Of a stretch of 64,000 nucleotides of DNA, positions 1 to 11,428 are shown one piece after another (positions within the stretch are counted from its first letter, which is position 1; each line of letters begins with the position of its first letter). The translations under genes were made by a program, and so were the position numbers. Origin of the DNA: Hygrophila difformis (Eukaryota; Streptophyta; Magnoliopsida; Lamiales; Acanthaceae); the NCBI GenBank assembly GCA_030278955.1, contig JAOANR010000012.1, positions 22,313,977-22,377,976 on the forward strand, written 5' to 3'. Below the pieces are notes generated by a model that was given only the letters and a program-made list of their open reading frames with translations, was not told the DNA's origin and ran no database searches.

Positions 1-106
1 TGGGTTCGGCCATCTAATGTCAAACAAGAGGTTAGAGTTAGAACATGTTTTGAGCAAAGTCAAGATATTGCAGGAATTTAAATCTACATGAATATGCATA
101 TGCATT

Positions 107-122
107 CCCCCCCCCCCCCCCC
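107..122. repeat. Poly-C tract (16 C)
   Basis: Uninterrupted run of 16 C in the element leader. A 15-C run sits at the matching place at 5744-5758, while element C has only two short C runs there (58437-58445), so the tract has expanded in some copies. Confidence 0.9.
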
Positions 123-433
123 ATAAAAATTTATTTAATGTGTTTTTAATTTAATTTTAACCATGGAAAAAGTTGGGCCTCTATATTGGGCCAAAATTTA
201 ATAATTTGGGTTAAGGCATCAAACAAGGGTATTTGGGCCAAAATGATTGGGCTCATCATAAAAATTTTGGGTCAAGGTAATTAATCTTTTAGGCTCAAAA
301 TATTATACTATGTAGATAGAAAATTTTGGGCCAAGAAAATACTTATACTAGTAGTCTAAAAATAAATTTAAAATAATACTTAGTTTAAAAATAATGGTTT
401 AAAAGTAATAATAGTAGTTATAAAATATTCCGG

Positions 434-445
434 GCTCTGATACCA
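434..445 (-). other. Primer binding site (initiator tRNA-Met)
   Basis: The minus strand reads TGGTATCAGAGC, the standard plant initiator-Met primer site, three bases after the LTR end at 449. This fixes the element as minus-strand and the LTR at 449 as its 5' LTR. Confidence 0.92.
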
Positions 446-448
446 ACT

Positions 449-1158
449 TGTAACACCCCGGATTTGATAACCCAGGCCGGGATATCACCGCCACACCTCC
501 CTAGCAAGACACGGATTCTCCGAGCTTGCTAAAGAGATGCAAGGCTATATGTATTGCAAAAAGATTTAAAAACAAGTCCGGAATTTAATTAAAAATAATA
601 ATAAGTATCATCCACACATATAGTAGTAATAATAATATGTCGCAGCGGAAAATATAAAGTGGGCCAACATGGCCAAAACTCGGGATTTACATGTCCGATA
701 TGCAAGTATCATAAAAAGCGATAAAACAATGTTTATTAATTCCATCCCCCAATGCACATGCTATGCATTGTCTCCGTACTCTGAAAGAAAGAGAAAAACA
801 AAAATTTTATCAGTATATAAAATACTGAGTAAGTCAATCCTAACATAGCAATAAAGGGGTTTAATTAATTAATTAAGTTTACTCCTAGGCATGCATTCAA
901 GAATATTCTATTTTCCAATTTAAAAATAAACAATTTAATTATATTTTTGAACATGCGTTAAATTCATAAATAATAATTTAACAGGTTATAAAATTCAAGA
1001 CATAAATTTAAATGCAAAATTTAAAGACAAGAATAAATAAATAAATACATAAAAAGTATTAAATCTTTAATTTTTCCCGTTACGTCCCGTTTCTCAATAT
1101 TTAGTGTAGCCGGTCATCCGGCGGCCGCAGCCGTTTCGTATTTCAAGTATCTCAAGTA
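449..1158 (-). mobile_element. 5' LTR of a minus-strand Ty3-type element, part 1 of 2
   Basis: Starts with TGTAACACCCC next to the primer site. It continues at 3651 after an inserted solo LTR; the two parts sum to about 2.5 kb, the size of the other family members. A GC-rich block (GCGGCCGC) near 1120 recurs just after the insertion, because the insertion lies between two copies of an internal repeat. Confidence 0.9.
1154..1158. repeat. Target site duplication AAGTA, left copy
   Basis: AAGTA directly before the solo LTR and again at 3646-3650 directly after it, as expected for Ty3-type integration. Confidence 0.9.
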
Positions 1159-3645
1159 TGTAATACCCGTAAATTTTAGAATGTAAAAATAGGAATTAAT
1201 CCAATAGGAGAGAAGGTTTTGCTTCCGAGAACCCGTAGACGCGGAAATGCACGGAAGTCAAAGGACGACGAATTAGAACCCGACGGACCAAAACCGACGG
1301 TCTTAGGATTTCAAGCATGAAATCGAATTGAGACGGAATAAATTTATGATGAGAAGCATAATCCGGAAATGACCCGGAAAAATCGAGCGCGAAAACGGGG
1401 AAGGATAGAAGTCCGAAAGAGAGGAGAAAAAGACCCGACGGATCGGATCGCACGGACCCGCCCGGACCGCAGTCCAGGCGAGTCTTGCGCGCTGGCCGGG
1501 CGGGGTTTGGCTAAAAGGCGCGCCAACCCCGCGTGGCCCTACAGGTTTTGGCAACTTGCGCGTTTTCGGCGATTTCTTACCATAATTCGACCTCCCGACT
1601 TTGGAAAGCAGATTTTGGCCGAAGGAGGAAGCATTTAGGCGACCTAGGGCAGCCTCTCCACCATTTTCATCAGTCACCATTCACTCTCAAACTCTCTCAA
1701 CTCTCTCCAAAGCCAAAACTCTTTCCGGCGATTTCCCGACGACTTTCCGATCACTTCCCGGCGACGAAAACCGACGGAGGAGGCGTTGAATACAAGATTC
1801 CTAGTGTTCTAATCTGTGGTAAGTCGTTCACAGATTTCTATTTAAGTTTTTGAACCCGAAAACTTGATCTAACATTGGATTTCTTTGTCCGACTCGAAAT
1901 CATGGCCAAAGTCGGAAGCTTGACGTTGAGGAGATCCGTTCGTAGGATTTTGGACGAGCCAGCGACCTTAGGACGACCCAAAACTCTCTATCACTGTAAG
2001 TTGAGCCTTCCATATCAATACGGGTGATTTCGGGGCGTCCGGAATAGGCGTAATGTAACGAAACGTAAAAATCGAAATTAAAAACCCCAACGTGCGCAGT
2101 TTCTGTTTTCGGCCTAAAACTCATATTTCAAGGATTCAATCCAAGAAACTCAAAACTAGACCTTTAATCCTAACACATAAATCTAGGTTGTGTAAAAATT
2201 TCAGACATTTTCGTTAACGTTTGCTATTTTAAATCGCATCGAAAAGAAACTGTTTTGACAAAACGTGTTGAAATCTGCCTATGAACATGTTCGAAATTAG
2301 TGAATTTATTTCTATATTTTCTAGTCCGATTTGATCTTTACAATCTGAATGAAAGTTGTAGATAATCATGTCTAGTATGTGCATATTAAATTTCAGAATT
2401 TTTGGAGCCCATTTGATATGTTAAAAAGTCGAAATTTTGAACTGTGTCAAACCTGAGTTCGGACAGATTTCTGATTGCATAGTAAAATCGATTTTTGACA
2501 TGTTTCCTCAACTTATTTCGAAAAAGTTAAAACACGAAAGTTGTTCGTTAGGGTGTTTTGCATAAACTGTGAAGGTTTCAGATTTTTCGGACTTAAATCG
2601 AATTTTTAAATTGAAAAGGCGCAAACTGTGACGCCAAGATACTTTTAAATCAAAGGATTTTGAAATTCCGAAACGAACGATCAAAGATTTGAAATACGAT
2701 ACATCTACACTTTTGAAAAACCCCGATACATTAAATCTAAACGATACATGAGATACTTGGTGGAGGGTGAGTGCTCTGCAGGGTGCCCCTCTAGCCTTTC
2801 TCTTCGGGCCTATAATGGACGAGAGAATTTGATGAAATATTACGCCAATCGGCGGGAGATACATGGCCTACTCTCTCGGGTTGTCCGTATGGATTTCTCG
2901 AGGCTCCGGAGTGTTACTGGGTATGGCAGATACGGCTGCGGCCGCCGGATCACCGGCTATACGAGATACTTACGACACGGCTGCGGCCGCCGGATCACCG
3001 GCTATACAAAACACTGAGAAATGGTTACGTAACGGGGAAATAAAAGATTTAATATTTTTAAGTATTTATTTATTTTTGCATGTCTTTAAATTATGCATTT
3101 AAATTATGTCTTTAAATTTCATATCATGACTAAATTGTTATTGTGGATTAGATGCATGTTTAAGTACACAATTAAAATTATTATTTCCTTTAACTTTTGT
3201 GAATGCATGTTAGGAGTGAAATTTTAAACTATCTAATTAAATCCCTTTATTGCTATGTTAGGATCGACTTACTCAGTATTTTATATACTGATAAAATTGT
3301 TGTATTCTCTTTTTGTTTCAGAGTACGGAGATAATGCATAGCATGTGCATTGGGGATGGATTATTAAACATTGTTTATTTGCTTTTTACGATACTCGCAT
3401 AACGGGCATGTAAATCCCGAGTTTTGGCCATGTCGGCCCATTTACATTTTTCCGCTGCAATATCTTATTACTACTATATGTATGGATGACACTTATTATT
3501 TTTACATAGATTCCGGACTTGTTTTTAAATCTTTTTGCAATACCTATAGCCTTGCATCTCATTGGCAAGCTCGGAGAGTCCGTGTCTTGCTAGAGAGATG
3601 TGGCGGTGACATCCCGGCCTGGGTTATCAAATCCGGGGTGTTACA
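1159..3645 (+). mobile_element. Solo LTR (2487 bp) nested in a same-family LTR of opposite orientation
   Basis: Begins TGTAATACCCG, ends GGGGTGTTACA, and is flanked by perfect 5-bp duplications. Its reverse complement is the same family as the surrounding LTR (449-5459). No internal region is present, so this is the product of LTR-LTR recombination. The short ORFs inside it have no recognisable product. Two 31-bp copies of a GCGGCCGC-containing unit lie at 2932-2962 and 2977-3007. Confidence 0.93.
2932..3007. repeat. Two direct copies of a 31-bp GC-rich unit inside the solo LTR
   Basis: Copies at 2932-2962 and 2977-3007 around GGCTGCGGCCGCCGG. The same pair occurs at 15298-15328 and 15343-15373 in the related solo LTR, so the duplication is ancestral to this LTR subfamily. 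Confidence 0.85.
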
Positions 3646-3650
3646 AAGTA

Positions 3651-5459
3651 TTTCCAAGTATCTCATGATTGCATCGCAATCTCGTCAAGTGTAGCCGGTC
3701 ATCCGGCGGCCGCAGCCATATCTACCATACAACAAACACTCCGGAGCCTCGGGAAACCCATACGGATAATCCCGAGGGTGTAGGCCATGTATCTCCCGCC
3801 GATTGGCGTAATATCTCATCTAATTTCTCTCGTCCATTATAGGTCCGAAGAGAAAGGCTAAAGGGGCACCCTGCAGAGCACTCACCCTCCGCCAAGTATC
3901 TCATATGTTTCAATTTAGTGTAACGGGATTTTTCAAAAGTATAGATGTATCGTATTTCAAGGTCTCGACCGTTTGTTTCGAAATTTCAAAATCTCTTCGA
4001 TTTAAAATCATTTGGCGCCACAGTTTACGCCTTTTTAATTTAAAAATTTGTTTCAAGTCCAAAAATTCTGAAATTTTCACAGTATATCAAAAACACCCTA
4101 ACGAACAACTTTCGTGTTTTAACAATTTCAAAATAAGTTGAGAAAACATGTCAAAAATCGAGTTTATTGCTCAACATGTACACTGTCCGGATTCAGAATT
4201 ACCACAGTTTAGAAAATCGGCGTTTTGGCATATCAAATGGACTCCAAAAATTCTGAAATTTTATATGCACATACTAGACATAATCATATACAACTTTCAT
4301 TTAGATTGCAAAGATCAAATCGGACTAGAAATTATAGAAATGGGTTCATCAGTTTCGGACATCAACACTGTCAGTTTTTTGAAAACGTTTTTCAAGGCAG
4401 TTCATGTTCAGATCGTTTTGGGGTAGCAAATATTGATGAAAATGGCTGAAATTTTCACACAACCTAGATTAATGTGTTAGGAACTAAATTCTAGTTTTGA
4501 GTTTCTCGGATTGGATTCTCCAAATATGAGTTTTAATCGGATTTCAGAAATTGCGCATGATAGGGTTTTTAGGTTCGGTTTTTACGTTTCGTTACAACGT
4601 GACTAAATCGGACGCCCCTAAGCCACCCGTATTGATATGAAAGGCATCAAACTACAGTAATGGTGTTCTTGAGTCGTCCTAGGGTCGCTCGGCTCGTCCA
4701 ACGCTACTACGAACGGATCCTTGCCCACGTTCTCTTCCTCCTTCGGTCACGAACGTGTTTACAAGTCCAATATTCGAAAGTTAGATTAAGGATTGGAGAT
4801 AAAAACGTGAAAAGGAATCTGAGTACTCCTTACCAATGATCTAGGGGATGTAAACCTTGATCTACACATTCCTACGGTCGTCGTTGGTCACCGGGAGTCG
4901 CCGTAAGTTCGTCGGAAGGGTGTTTTGGCTTTGGGAGAGTTTGAGAGAGTAGAGGAGGTTTTGAGGCTGACAAATGGGGTGTGAATGAACCCTAGGTCAT
5001 CCTAATACTCCTTCCCCCGTCAAAATCTACTTTCCATAGTCGGGGGGTCGAATTATGGCAAGAAATCGCCGAAAACGCGTGAATGGCCAGATTCTGTGGT
5101 GCCACGCGGTGGTGGCGCGCTGGTAGGCCAAAAACCGCGCAGCCAGTGCGCGGCCTCCGCCTGGACCTCGGTCCGGGCGGGTCCGTGCGATCCGATCCGT
5201 CGGGTCTTTTCCTCCTCTCTTTCGGGCTTCTATCCTTCCGTGTTTTCGGCTCGACTTTCCGGGATCTTTTCGGATTGTGATTCCTACCCTAATTTTACTC
5301 CGACTTAAATTGATTTTATGTTTGAAATCTTAGGTCCGTCGGTCTTGGGTTTTCTTTCGACTTCCGTGCATTTTCGATTTTACGGGTTCTCGGAAACAAG
5401 ACCTCTTTTCTCATCGGATTAAATTCTTATTTTATATCCTAAAATTAACGGGTATTACA
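3651..5459 (-). mobile_element. 5' LTR of a minus-strand Ty3-type element, part 2 of 2
   Basis: Resumes after the solo LTR's right target duplication (3646-3650) and ends GGGTATTACA. With 449-1158 it makes a 2519-bp LTR. The outer boundary at 5459/5460 lies inside the first ORF of another element. The matching duplication cannot be checked because the other LTR is outside the window. No protein gene is supported here. Confidence 0.88.
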
Positions 5460-5605
5460 TGATCCGCCTCTCTTAAGTTGCCCATGTGGTGCAGATTTGC
5501 TTCCAGTTGAGCCATACGATGTTTCATTTGTTCTATGGTTTGTTGGGAGTCAAAGTGAGTGTTCATCATTTTGATCATCAAGTTCATCATATCTTGACTA
5601 GCCAT
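5460..5605 (-). pseudogene. N-terminal fragment of the retroelement first ORF, cut by an LTR insertion
   Basis: Start codon at 5605 on the minus strand, then 48 codons beginning M-A-S-Q-D-M-M-N-L-M. This matches the start of the 134-residue ORF at 57938-58342 (shared pattern N-L-M-x-K-x-M-N, then S-Q-Q, then coiled-coil-like sequence). The reading frame ends abruptly where the neighbouring LTR begins at 5459, so the gene was broken by insertion. It occupies the gag position, just downstream of the primer site. I do not recognise a catalytic or nucleic-acid-binding motif, and the product is unknown. Confidence 0.75.
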
Positions 5606-6075
5606 CTAGCGCAAGCAAAAGATCTAAGTTAATATTCGCCAAGATTCTAGGTTAAAATTCGCCAAGATTCTAAGTTAAAATTCGCCAAGATTTTAAGTTC
5701 TTTAAATAAAGGAGATGCAATATGCAAATGCAAATGATGATTTCCCCCCCCCCCCCCCAAAAAATAATTCATGCACTATATATATATTTTTTTCCATGGG
5801 TTCTAAACTAAAAATTAGTTTCCATGGGAATAATGCTTAAAACTTTGAAATAATATTTAAAATCTTTAGACCTCTATATTGAGTCAAAATAATTATAATT
5901 TGGGCTAAAGATAATTTTGGGCTAGGAAAGTTTAAAATAATAATTTTTGGGCTTCTATAATAATATAAATACTAATGGTTTAAAAATAATAATCTAGTAG
6001 TTTAAAAATAATAATAATTTATAACTGATAGTTTAAAAATAATAGTTTAAAAATAATCGGGCTCTGATACCAACT
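5606..6075 (-). mobile_element. Leader of a second minus-strand Ty3-type element
   Basis: AT-rich leader between the first ORF and the LTR at 6076. It contains a 15-C tract (5744-5758) and three near-identical copies of an AAGATTCTAAGTTAAAATTCGCC-like unit (each about 27 bp) at about 5618-5700. No gene is seen. Confidence 0.75.
6061..6072 (-). other. Primer binding site (initiator tRNA-Met)
   Basis: The minus strand reads TGGTATCAGAGC three bases from the LTR end at 6076. Confidence 0.92.
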
Positions 6076-8663
6076 TGTAACACCCCGATTTTTGGTCACC
6101 CAGGTCGGGATGTCACCGCCACACCTCCCTAGCAAGACACGGTTTCTCCGGCTTACTAAAGAGATGCAATGCTAGGTATTTCAGTATTTAAAATATTTAA
6201 AACATTTGCAAACAGCCCATGTAATATAAATTCGAAAATAATAATCTCATAAAGCAGCGGAAATAATATTTAAGTATAATATTGCAGCGGAAGTGTAAAT
6301 AGGACCGACATGGTCAAAACACGGGTTAAACAGGGTCATTTATTCTATAGTCTAATGCAAGAATTTAAAAATAAAGTTTCACAAAATATAATTCCCCCAT
6401 GCATGAACGTGCTCATGTTCATTCCACATACTCTGTAAGGAAAAGGAAAAATAAACGGTTTGGTCAGCACAACTTGCTGAGTAAGTTAACAAATGCATGA
6501 TCGTAGGGTTTAAAAGCCATTAATTTAATATTTACATAAAAACATGATAATAATATACCATAAGCAACTCAGTTTAATTTAACTAACCATTCAATTGCAT
6601 AATTTAATTCATGGCCCTATTTAACAACACATTTCACATCATTTAAAATAAAGACCATAACTAATTTAAATAAGCATTTAAATAATTAAATTGGACAACG
6701 ATAAATAATCTAATTTAATTTAAATTCCCCATTACATCCCCGATTTAGTAATTTCAAATATTTCACGATTGCATCGCAATCTCGACAACTTAAGCCCGTA
6801 GCCCGGCGGCCGCAACCGTATCCGCCATACCCAGTACCACTCTGGAGCCTCGGGAAATCCATGTGGACATTCTCGAGAGTGTAGGCCATATATCTCATGC
6901 CGTTTTGGCAATATCATATCTCAATTTTCGCGCGGGGTCACCATCGTCCATAGAGGCACGAAGTGAAGCAGTTAGGGGGCACCCTGCAGAGCACTCACCC
7001 CTAATTTTAATTTATCAAGTTTTTAAGGGGATTTATTTCAAAAATTCTGATTTTGCTTAATTTATTTAAAAAGAGATTTCGACTCGTTTCAACCCTAAAG
7101 GCTAATTCCATCGTTCAACAAGATTTCAAGATTTGACTCCGGTAAACCGCTGTTTACTCTAAAATTAATTTAGAATCAAATCTAAGTCCAAAAATTCTGA
7201 AAATTTACCACTGACTCGGAAACACCGAGATGAACAACTTTCGTGTTTTAATTTTTTCAATCCGAGATACCAAAACAGGTCAAAAACATCAATTTTCATA
7301 GTAACAATAATCTGTCCGAATTTCATGTACAGCAGTTTCAAGATTTTCAAGATCTACCATAGCAAATCAACTCCAAATATAGCGAAATTTTACAGAGACA
7401 TTCTTAAGATAATTATCTACAACTTTCATGTTCGGCTAAAGATCTAAATCGGCTAGAACCCTAGTCAAAAACGTCATCAAGTTCAGACCTAAGTTCTGTC
7501 AAGAAATTCAAGATTCAAATTTAAGCAGTTCGGTTCCGGGTTGATTTTAGATACCAAATCATCACGAAAAATTCTGAAAATTTTACAGGAGATACATCTA
7601 AGCCTTAGAAACGTTTTTCATGTTTTAAGTTTCCTTTTTGGAGACTTTTAAGGGTTTGGAAAAATCGTACAAAGTCATTGCGCCGGTAAAAATGCCATGT
7701 TGACAGATTTTTGAAATTCTTGATTAAGCTTTTAGATTTAAGTGTTTTAATTACTCTCAAAACTATGTAAGTGTCAACTTACAGATTTCCAGTCATCCGG
7801 GAACGTCGATTTCGGAGGCGTGGCTTCCAGTCCACCGTTTATCTCTTCGGTTCGTCGGGTTCTTCGTTCTAGATCCGATTCGGGGTGTAGAGAGGAAAGA
7901 AACTAAGTTAGAATCCGTTTTCAGATTGGGAACGTAAAAGATTGAATGGACCAGAACTTACAACAATGTTGGCATCCCAAATTTCGTCCGTGACAGTCTC
8001 TTGCTCGGTTTTGGTGCCTCCGACGACTTCCGGATCTAAGGTTTGAAGTATAGAAAGTATGGAACGTTTGAAAAGGGATTCGGGATCAAGTAGGACGTTT
8101 ATTTATAGAGGTAAGGGACCTAGGGGACGTCCAAGGTCGGCCTCTAAGAGTCTTGAGCCGAAAGGAATGCAACCGAAGCCGAAAAATCCGGATTCGGGCG
8201 AGTGAATCTCGCAACCGGCGAATCTGTCCGTTGGCGCGGTCGTGGCGCGCCGTTTGGCCTTTCACCGCGCGGCCACCGCGCGGCCCACGCCTGGACTTCG
8301 GTCCGGGCGGGTCGTGCGATCCGTCGTGCCTTTCTCATCTCTTTCGGACTTTTATCCCTCTATGCTTACGGATTCCGATTTCCGGTCCATCTTCGGGTTC
8401 CTATTACGTATCGTCATTTCCCTCGGATTTAAATTTATGTTTGGACTCGAGTTTTCGAGTCCATTGGTGTCGGGTACACGTGTAACCATTTATTTATCTT
8501 TATTTAATTCCTTTTATTTAATTAAATTCCTTCACTTCCTTTTTAAGTTAGATTTCATTTCTCATTTACTTACCTTTTATTATTTATTTGTTGTATTTAT
8601 TTATTTATTGTATTTATTTATTTATTGTATTTGTTTTATGTTGGAAAATTCTCGGGTATTACA
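6076..8663 (-). mobile_element. 5' LTR (2588 bp) of the second minus-strand Ty3-type element
   Basis: TGTAACACCCCG start and CTCGGGTATTACA end. It is related to but distinct from the LTR at 449-5459 (shared ends, a GCGGCCGC block near 6808, and a CG-rich block near 8215-8320). Its outer end lies inside the Copia integrase gene, so this element inserted into the Copia element. The ORFs inside it have no recognisable product. Confidence 0.9.
8566..8636. repeat. TTTA/TTGTATTTA low-complexity repeat
   Basis: Short imperfect repeats of TTTATTTATTTATTGTA near the LTR end. Confidence 0.8.
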
Positions 8664-9256
8664 ATTAGCCACATGACATGCTGTGTTGACAGCTTCAACC
8701 CAAAAGCCTTTGATAGAGTGCTGTCATGTAGCATAGATCTCGCCATTTCGTGCAATGTCCTATTCTTCCTTTCTACATTACCATTTTGTTGTGGTGTTTT
8801 TGGAGCTGAAAACTCTTGTGTAATCCCATGCAGCTTGCAGAATTCAGTAAATTGTTGGTTGTCAAAATCTCTTCCATGCTCTGTTCTAATTCTAGTGATT
8901 TTTGCTTGTTTCTGGTTCATCAGTTTCAGGCTTATTGACTCAAATTGTTCAAAAGCTTCATCCTTTGACTTGAAAAAAAGTACAAAGGTAAATCTAGAAT
9001 AATCATCAACCATAACAAGAATATACTTCTTGCCATTTAGGCTTTCGACTTCAGTTGGACCCATTAGGTCCATGTGGATAAGCTCTAGGCAATGGTCAGT
9101 GGTTATGGCTTCAACTTTCTTGTGTTGAGATCTTGTTTGCTTTCCTTTAGCACATCCTTCATAGGTAAGACTGGTGTTTTTGTGTAGTTTAGGTAGTCCT
9201 CTGACTGCACCAGAAATACTTAGTTTGTAGAGAGTTTGATAGTTCAGATGTGCCAT
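8664..9256 (-). pseudogene. Copia integrase core (partial, frameshifted)
   Basis: Would insert element cDNA into host DNA. The minus-strand reading frame begins with a GAG-pre-integrase-like stretch, then passes C-A-K-G-K-Q. It has the first catalytic region (H-M-D-L-M-G-P, then V-D-D-Y-S-R-F), a second region where the usual S-D/T-D is R-T-E-H-G-R-D, and the P-Q-Q-N-G-N-V-E-R-K-N-R motif holding the catalytic Glu. The second Asp is replaced by Glu. A one-base loss near 8710 shifts the frame, and homology stops at the foreign LTR boundary at 8663. Known for the family: Copia order is gag-protease-integrase-RT. Confidence 0.88.
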
Positions 9257-9283
9257 CCTTTTGTGCCATAAGCTAGTAAGATC

Positions 9284-9613
9284 CTACTTTGAGATTAGTG
9301 CCTTGTCAATTGTTCCCTTCAAAGTATAACAGTAATTGATTGATCTTTTACCAGACATAATGCATTTGTTATCTTTAAACACATAACAAGTATTCATGTC
9401 AAATAACACCAATGATTTTTCATCACACAACTGGCTTATGGAAATTAAAGTTGTAGTTAAGCTTTTAACAAAATAGACTTTAGAGAGATTAGAAAGAACT
9501 CCCTTATTAATTGTGCCATAGCCTGTGATTTTGCTTTTGGCTCCATCACCAAAAATAACCTCTCCACAATCTTGTTGTATGAAGTTTTGAAGAATGCTCT
9601 TGGTTCCAGTCAT
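9284..9613 (-). pseudogene. Copia protease/pre-integrase region fragment
   Basis: A 109-residue minus-strand frame with the pattern seen downstream of the Copia protease active site: M-T-G at the start, then F-G-D-G-A-K-S-K-I-T-G-Y-G-T-I and the V-Y-F-V-K-S-L-T-T-T-L-I-S-I-S-Q-L-C-D type motif. The catalytic D-S/T-G triad itself would lie just upstream and is in another frame or lost. It follows the gag fragments in normal Copia order. Confidence 0.8.
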
Positions 9614-10140
9614 ATGTTTGGAACAACCTGAGTCAAAATACGACTTCGTATCCCTGTGGTGTTCCTGTAACGAAAGAATAAAAAACCAACAGATTGTTTG
9701 TTATTGTATTTAGGTATCCAGGCCTTACGAATCTGGATTTTCTTTTGTAGTTCCAGCGATGGCCAGACAACAGGTTTTCCATTTATGAGGTCTCGAACAA
9801 TCCTCAGGCATGTATCAGCTTGATGTCCTGGTAGACCAAAGTAGATACAATCTCTATAATCTTGAGGTGCAAGATTGACTTGAATTGGTACATTCTTGTA
9901 AGCAGCTGCACCACTTGTTTCTTCACCAAGGTATCCTCCACTAACAAAATTCCTTTTGTTTGGTTTGCACTTATTCTGCTTTCCTTTCTTCTTGTATCCA
10001 ATACATGTAAGATCACTAGGTCTCTTGTAAATAGAAAGAACTAAATCTAGTTTACCTTTACCTTTTACCATTTGAGATAGATCATTGTACTTATTTTGAA
10101 GTTTCTGATTTTCTGAAGCTAGTGTTTGTTTTTCATCCAA
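9610..10140 (-). pseudogene. Copia gag C-terminal region with a degenerate zinc knuckle
   Basis: A 176-residue minus-strand frame. Near residue 100 it has C-I-Y-F-G-L-P-G-H-Q-A-D-T-C, a CCHC knuckle whose second Cys is replaced by Phe, so RNA binding would be impaired. Sequence before the knuckle is Lys-rich. It lies between the gag N-terminal part and the protease fragment. Confidence 0.75.
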
Positions 10141-10861
10141 TAACTTTGAGCAGGTCGCTTCAAGTTCTTCAACTTTATTTTTGGACAGCTTAAGCTCCTT
10201 CAGAACTTTGACTTTTCAGAAGCTGACTCATCATATGAGACACCACGGTCAGCCAGTTGTCCGAACAACTTCTTATTTTCACTGAAGGCAGAATCATACT
10301 CGACTTTTAGCTCATCATAGGCATCAGCTAACTTTGTGTAGATTTCATTTATATCACTTGCATCAATAGAATCACATCTTCATCAGTAGAATATCTATTG
10401 AACTTGTTTTACCTCTTGGAGGGCTGCTATCACGTATCATGAAAGCTACAATATCTTCTGTTTCACTCTGTGGATCTTCAGTTACTTCGTCTGTCTGTTG
10501 TTGAACCATTGCTCGAACCACTCTTCTGGAACTTCCCTTTCTGAAATGGCCTAGCTCTCTTTTCTTGAAGGATTTTAGCAATCCTTTTTGTGATTAGGGA
10601 CATTTCTTCATCTAGATCATCATCTGAGACTTCAATCTTCTCAGACTTTAGAGAAGTGTTCTTTGACTTGTTCTTACTTCTTGATTCTAAATAGTTCATC
10701 TCATAGTTCTGCAAATTCCCTACGAGCTCCTCCAAGGTCATGGTATTTGTTTTTTCGCTTTCTTCAAGGACTGAAATCTACCCAGAGTACTGTGGTGCAA
10801 CTATTCTGAGCATCTTCCGGACCAACTTCTGGTCTTCGAAGTTCATATCAAGTTCTAAACA
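10141..10861 (-). pseudogene. Copia gag middle region, several broken frames
   Basis: Overlapping minus-strand frames at 10372-10581 and 10478-10741 encode Lys/Glu-rich gag-like sequence (T-L-E-E-L-V-G-N-L-Q-N-Y-E-M at 10741, typical of the Copia gag middle). Frameshifts separate them from flanking gag pieces. Confidence 0.7.
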
Positions 10862-11377
10862 CTAGTTGACAACATTCCAAAATCTTTCAAAGTATGTTGC
10901 TATATTCTCATCGTCTGTCATCTCTAGTCTATCGTACAAAGACTCAAATCGGTGTAAACATGTAAGCTTAACATCCGCAGATCCTTCGAATCTGGTTTCA
11001 TGAAATCTCCACATATCATAAGCGATTTTGCAATTCTTGATCATCCTATGATGTGATTCTTCCATGGCTCCACTTATGGCGTTCATGGCTGTATAATTTC
11101 CTTGCTTTGTTGCTCGTTCTGCTGGAGTATATTCAGTTTTTCTGGCTGGTCGAACAGTAGGTTCCACAGTTCTTCCAGTTGTTGTGGTGTCGATGGATGT
11201 TGTAGTGCTTCTGGTTGCAGGAGTTTCCGTTCTTGTGGGTGGTTCCCACGCTGCTTCGACAGCATCCCAAACTTCTTCTCCAAGAGCCCTGAGATAGCAT
11301 TCCATTCTAGACTTCCAGTAACTGTAATTCGTCCCACCAAAGATCGGTGGACGCAAGTGTGAGAACTCCTGACTCAT
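10862..11377 (-). pseudogene. Copia gag N-terminal domain
   Basis: A 171-residue minus-strand frame starting M-S-Q-E-F-S-H-L-R-P-P-I-F-G-G-T-N-Y-S-Y-W, the hallmark start of plant Copia gag (the P-P-x-F-x-G-x-N-Y-x-x-W motif). It continues through a helical region ending M-T-D-D-E-N-I-A-T-Y-F-E-R-F. The start lies about 36 bp from the primer site, as expected. The frame breaks at 10862 into the next gag piece. It would form the particle shell. Confidence 0.85.
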
Positions 11378-11413
11378 GATGAATCTTGATCTTCAGGTAA
11401 TCATTTGAAGATT

Positions 11414-11427
11414 GGCTCTGATACCCA
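11414..11427 (-). other. Copia primer binding site (initiator tRNA-Met like)
   Basis: The minus strand reads TGGGTATCAGAGCC, one base from the LTR. It matches initiator-Met with one extra G. Confidence 0.85.
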
Positions 11428-11428
11428 T

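Larger units (their letters stand above)
1..448 (-). mobile_element. Leader and first-ORF start of a minus-strand Ty3-type element (continues off the left edge)
   Basis: Minus-strand leader between primer site and first ORF. The ORF start codon is at 13-11 and its first codons read M-A-E-P, the same start as the ORF at 57938-58342, before the window edge cuts it. The leader matches the leader of element C (58343-58715) over much of its length. Apart from the primer site and a poly-C tract I see nothing else in it. Confidence 0.8.
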
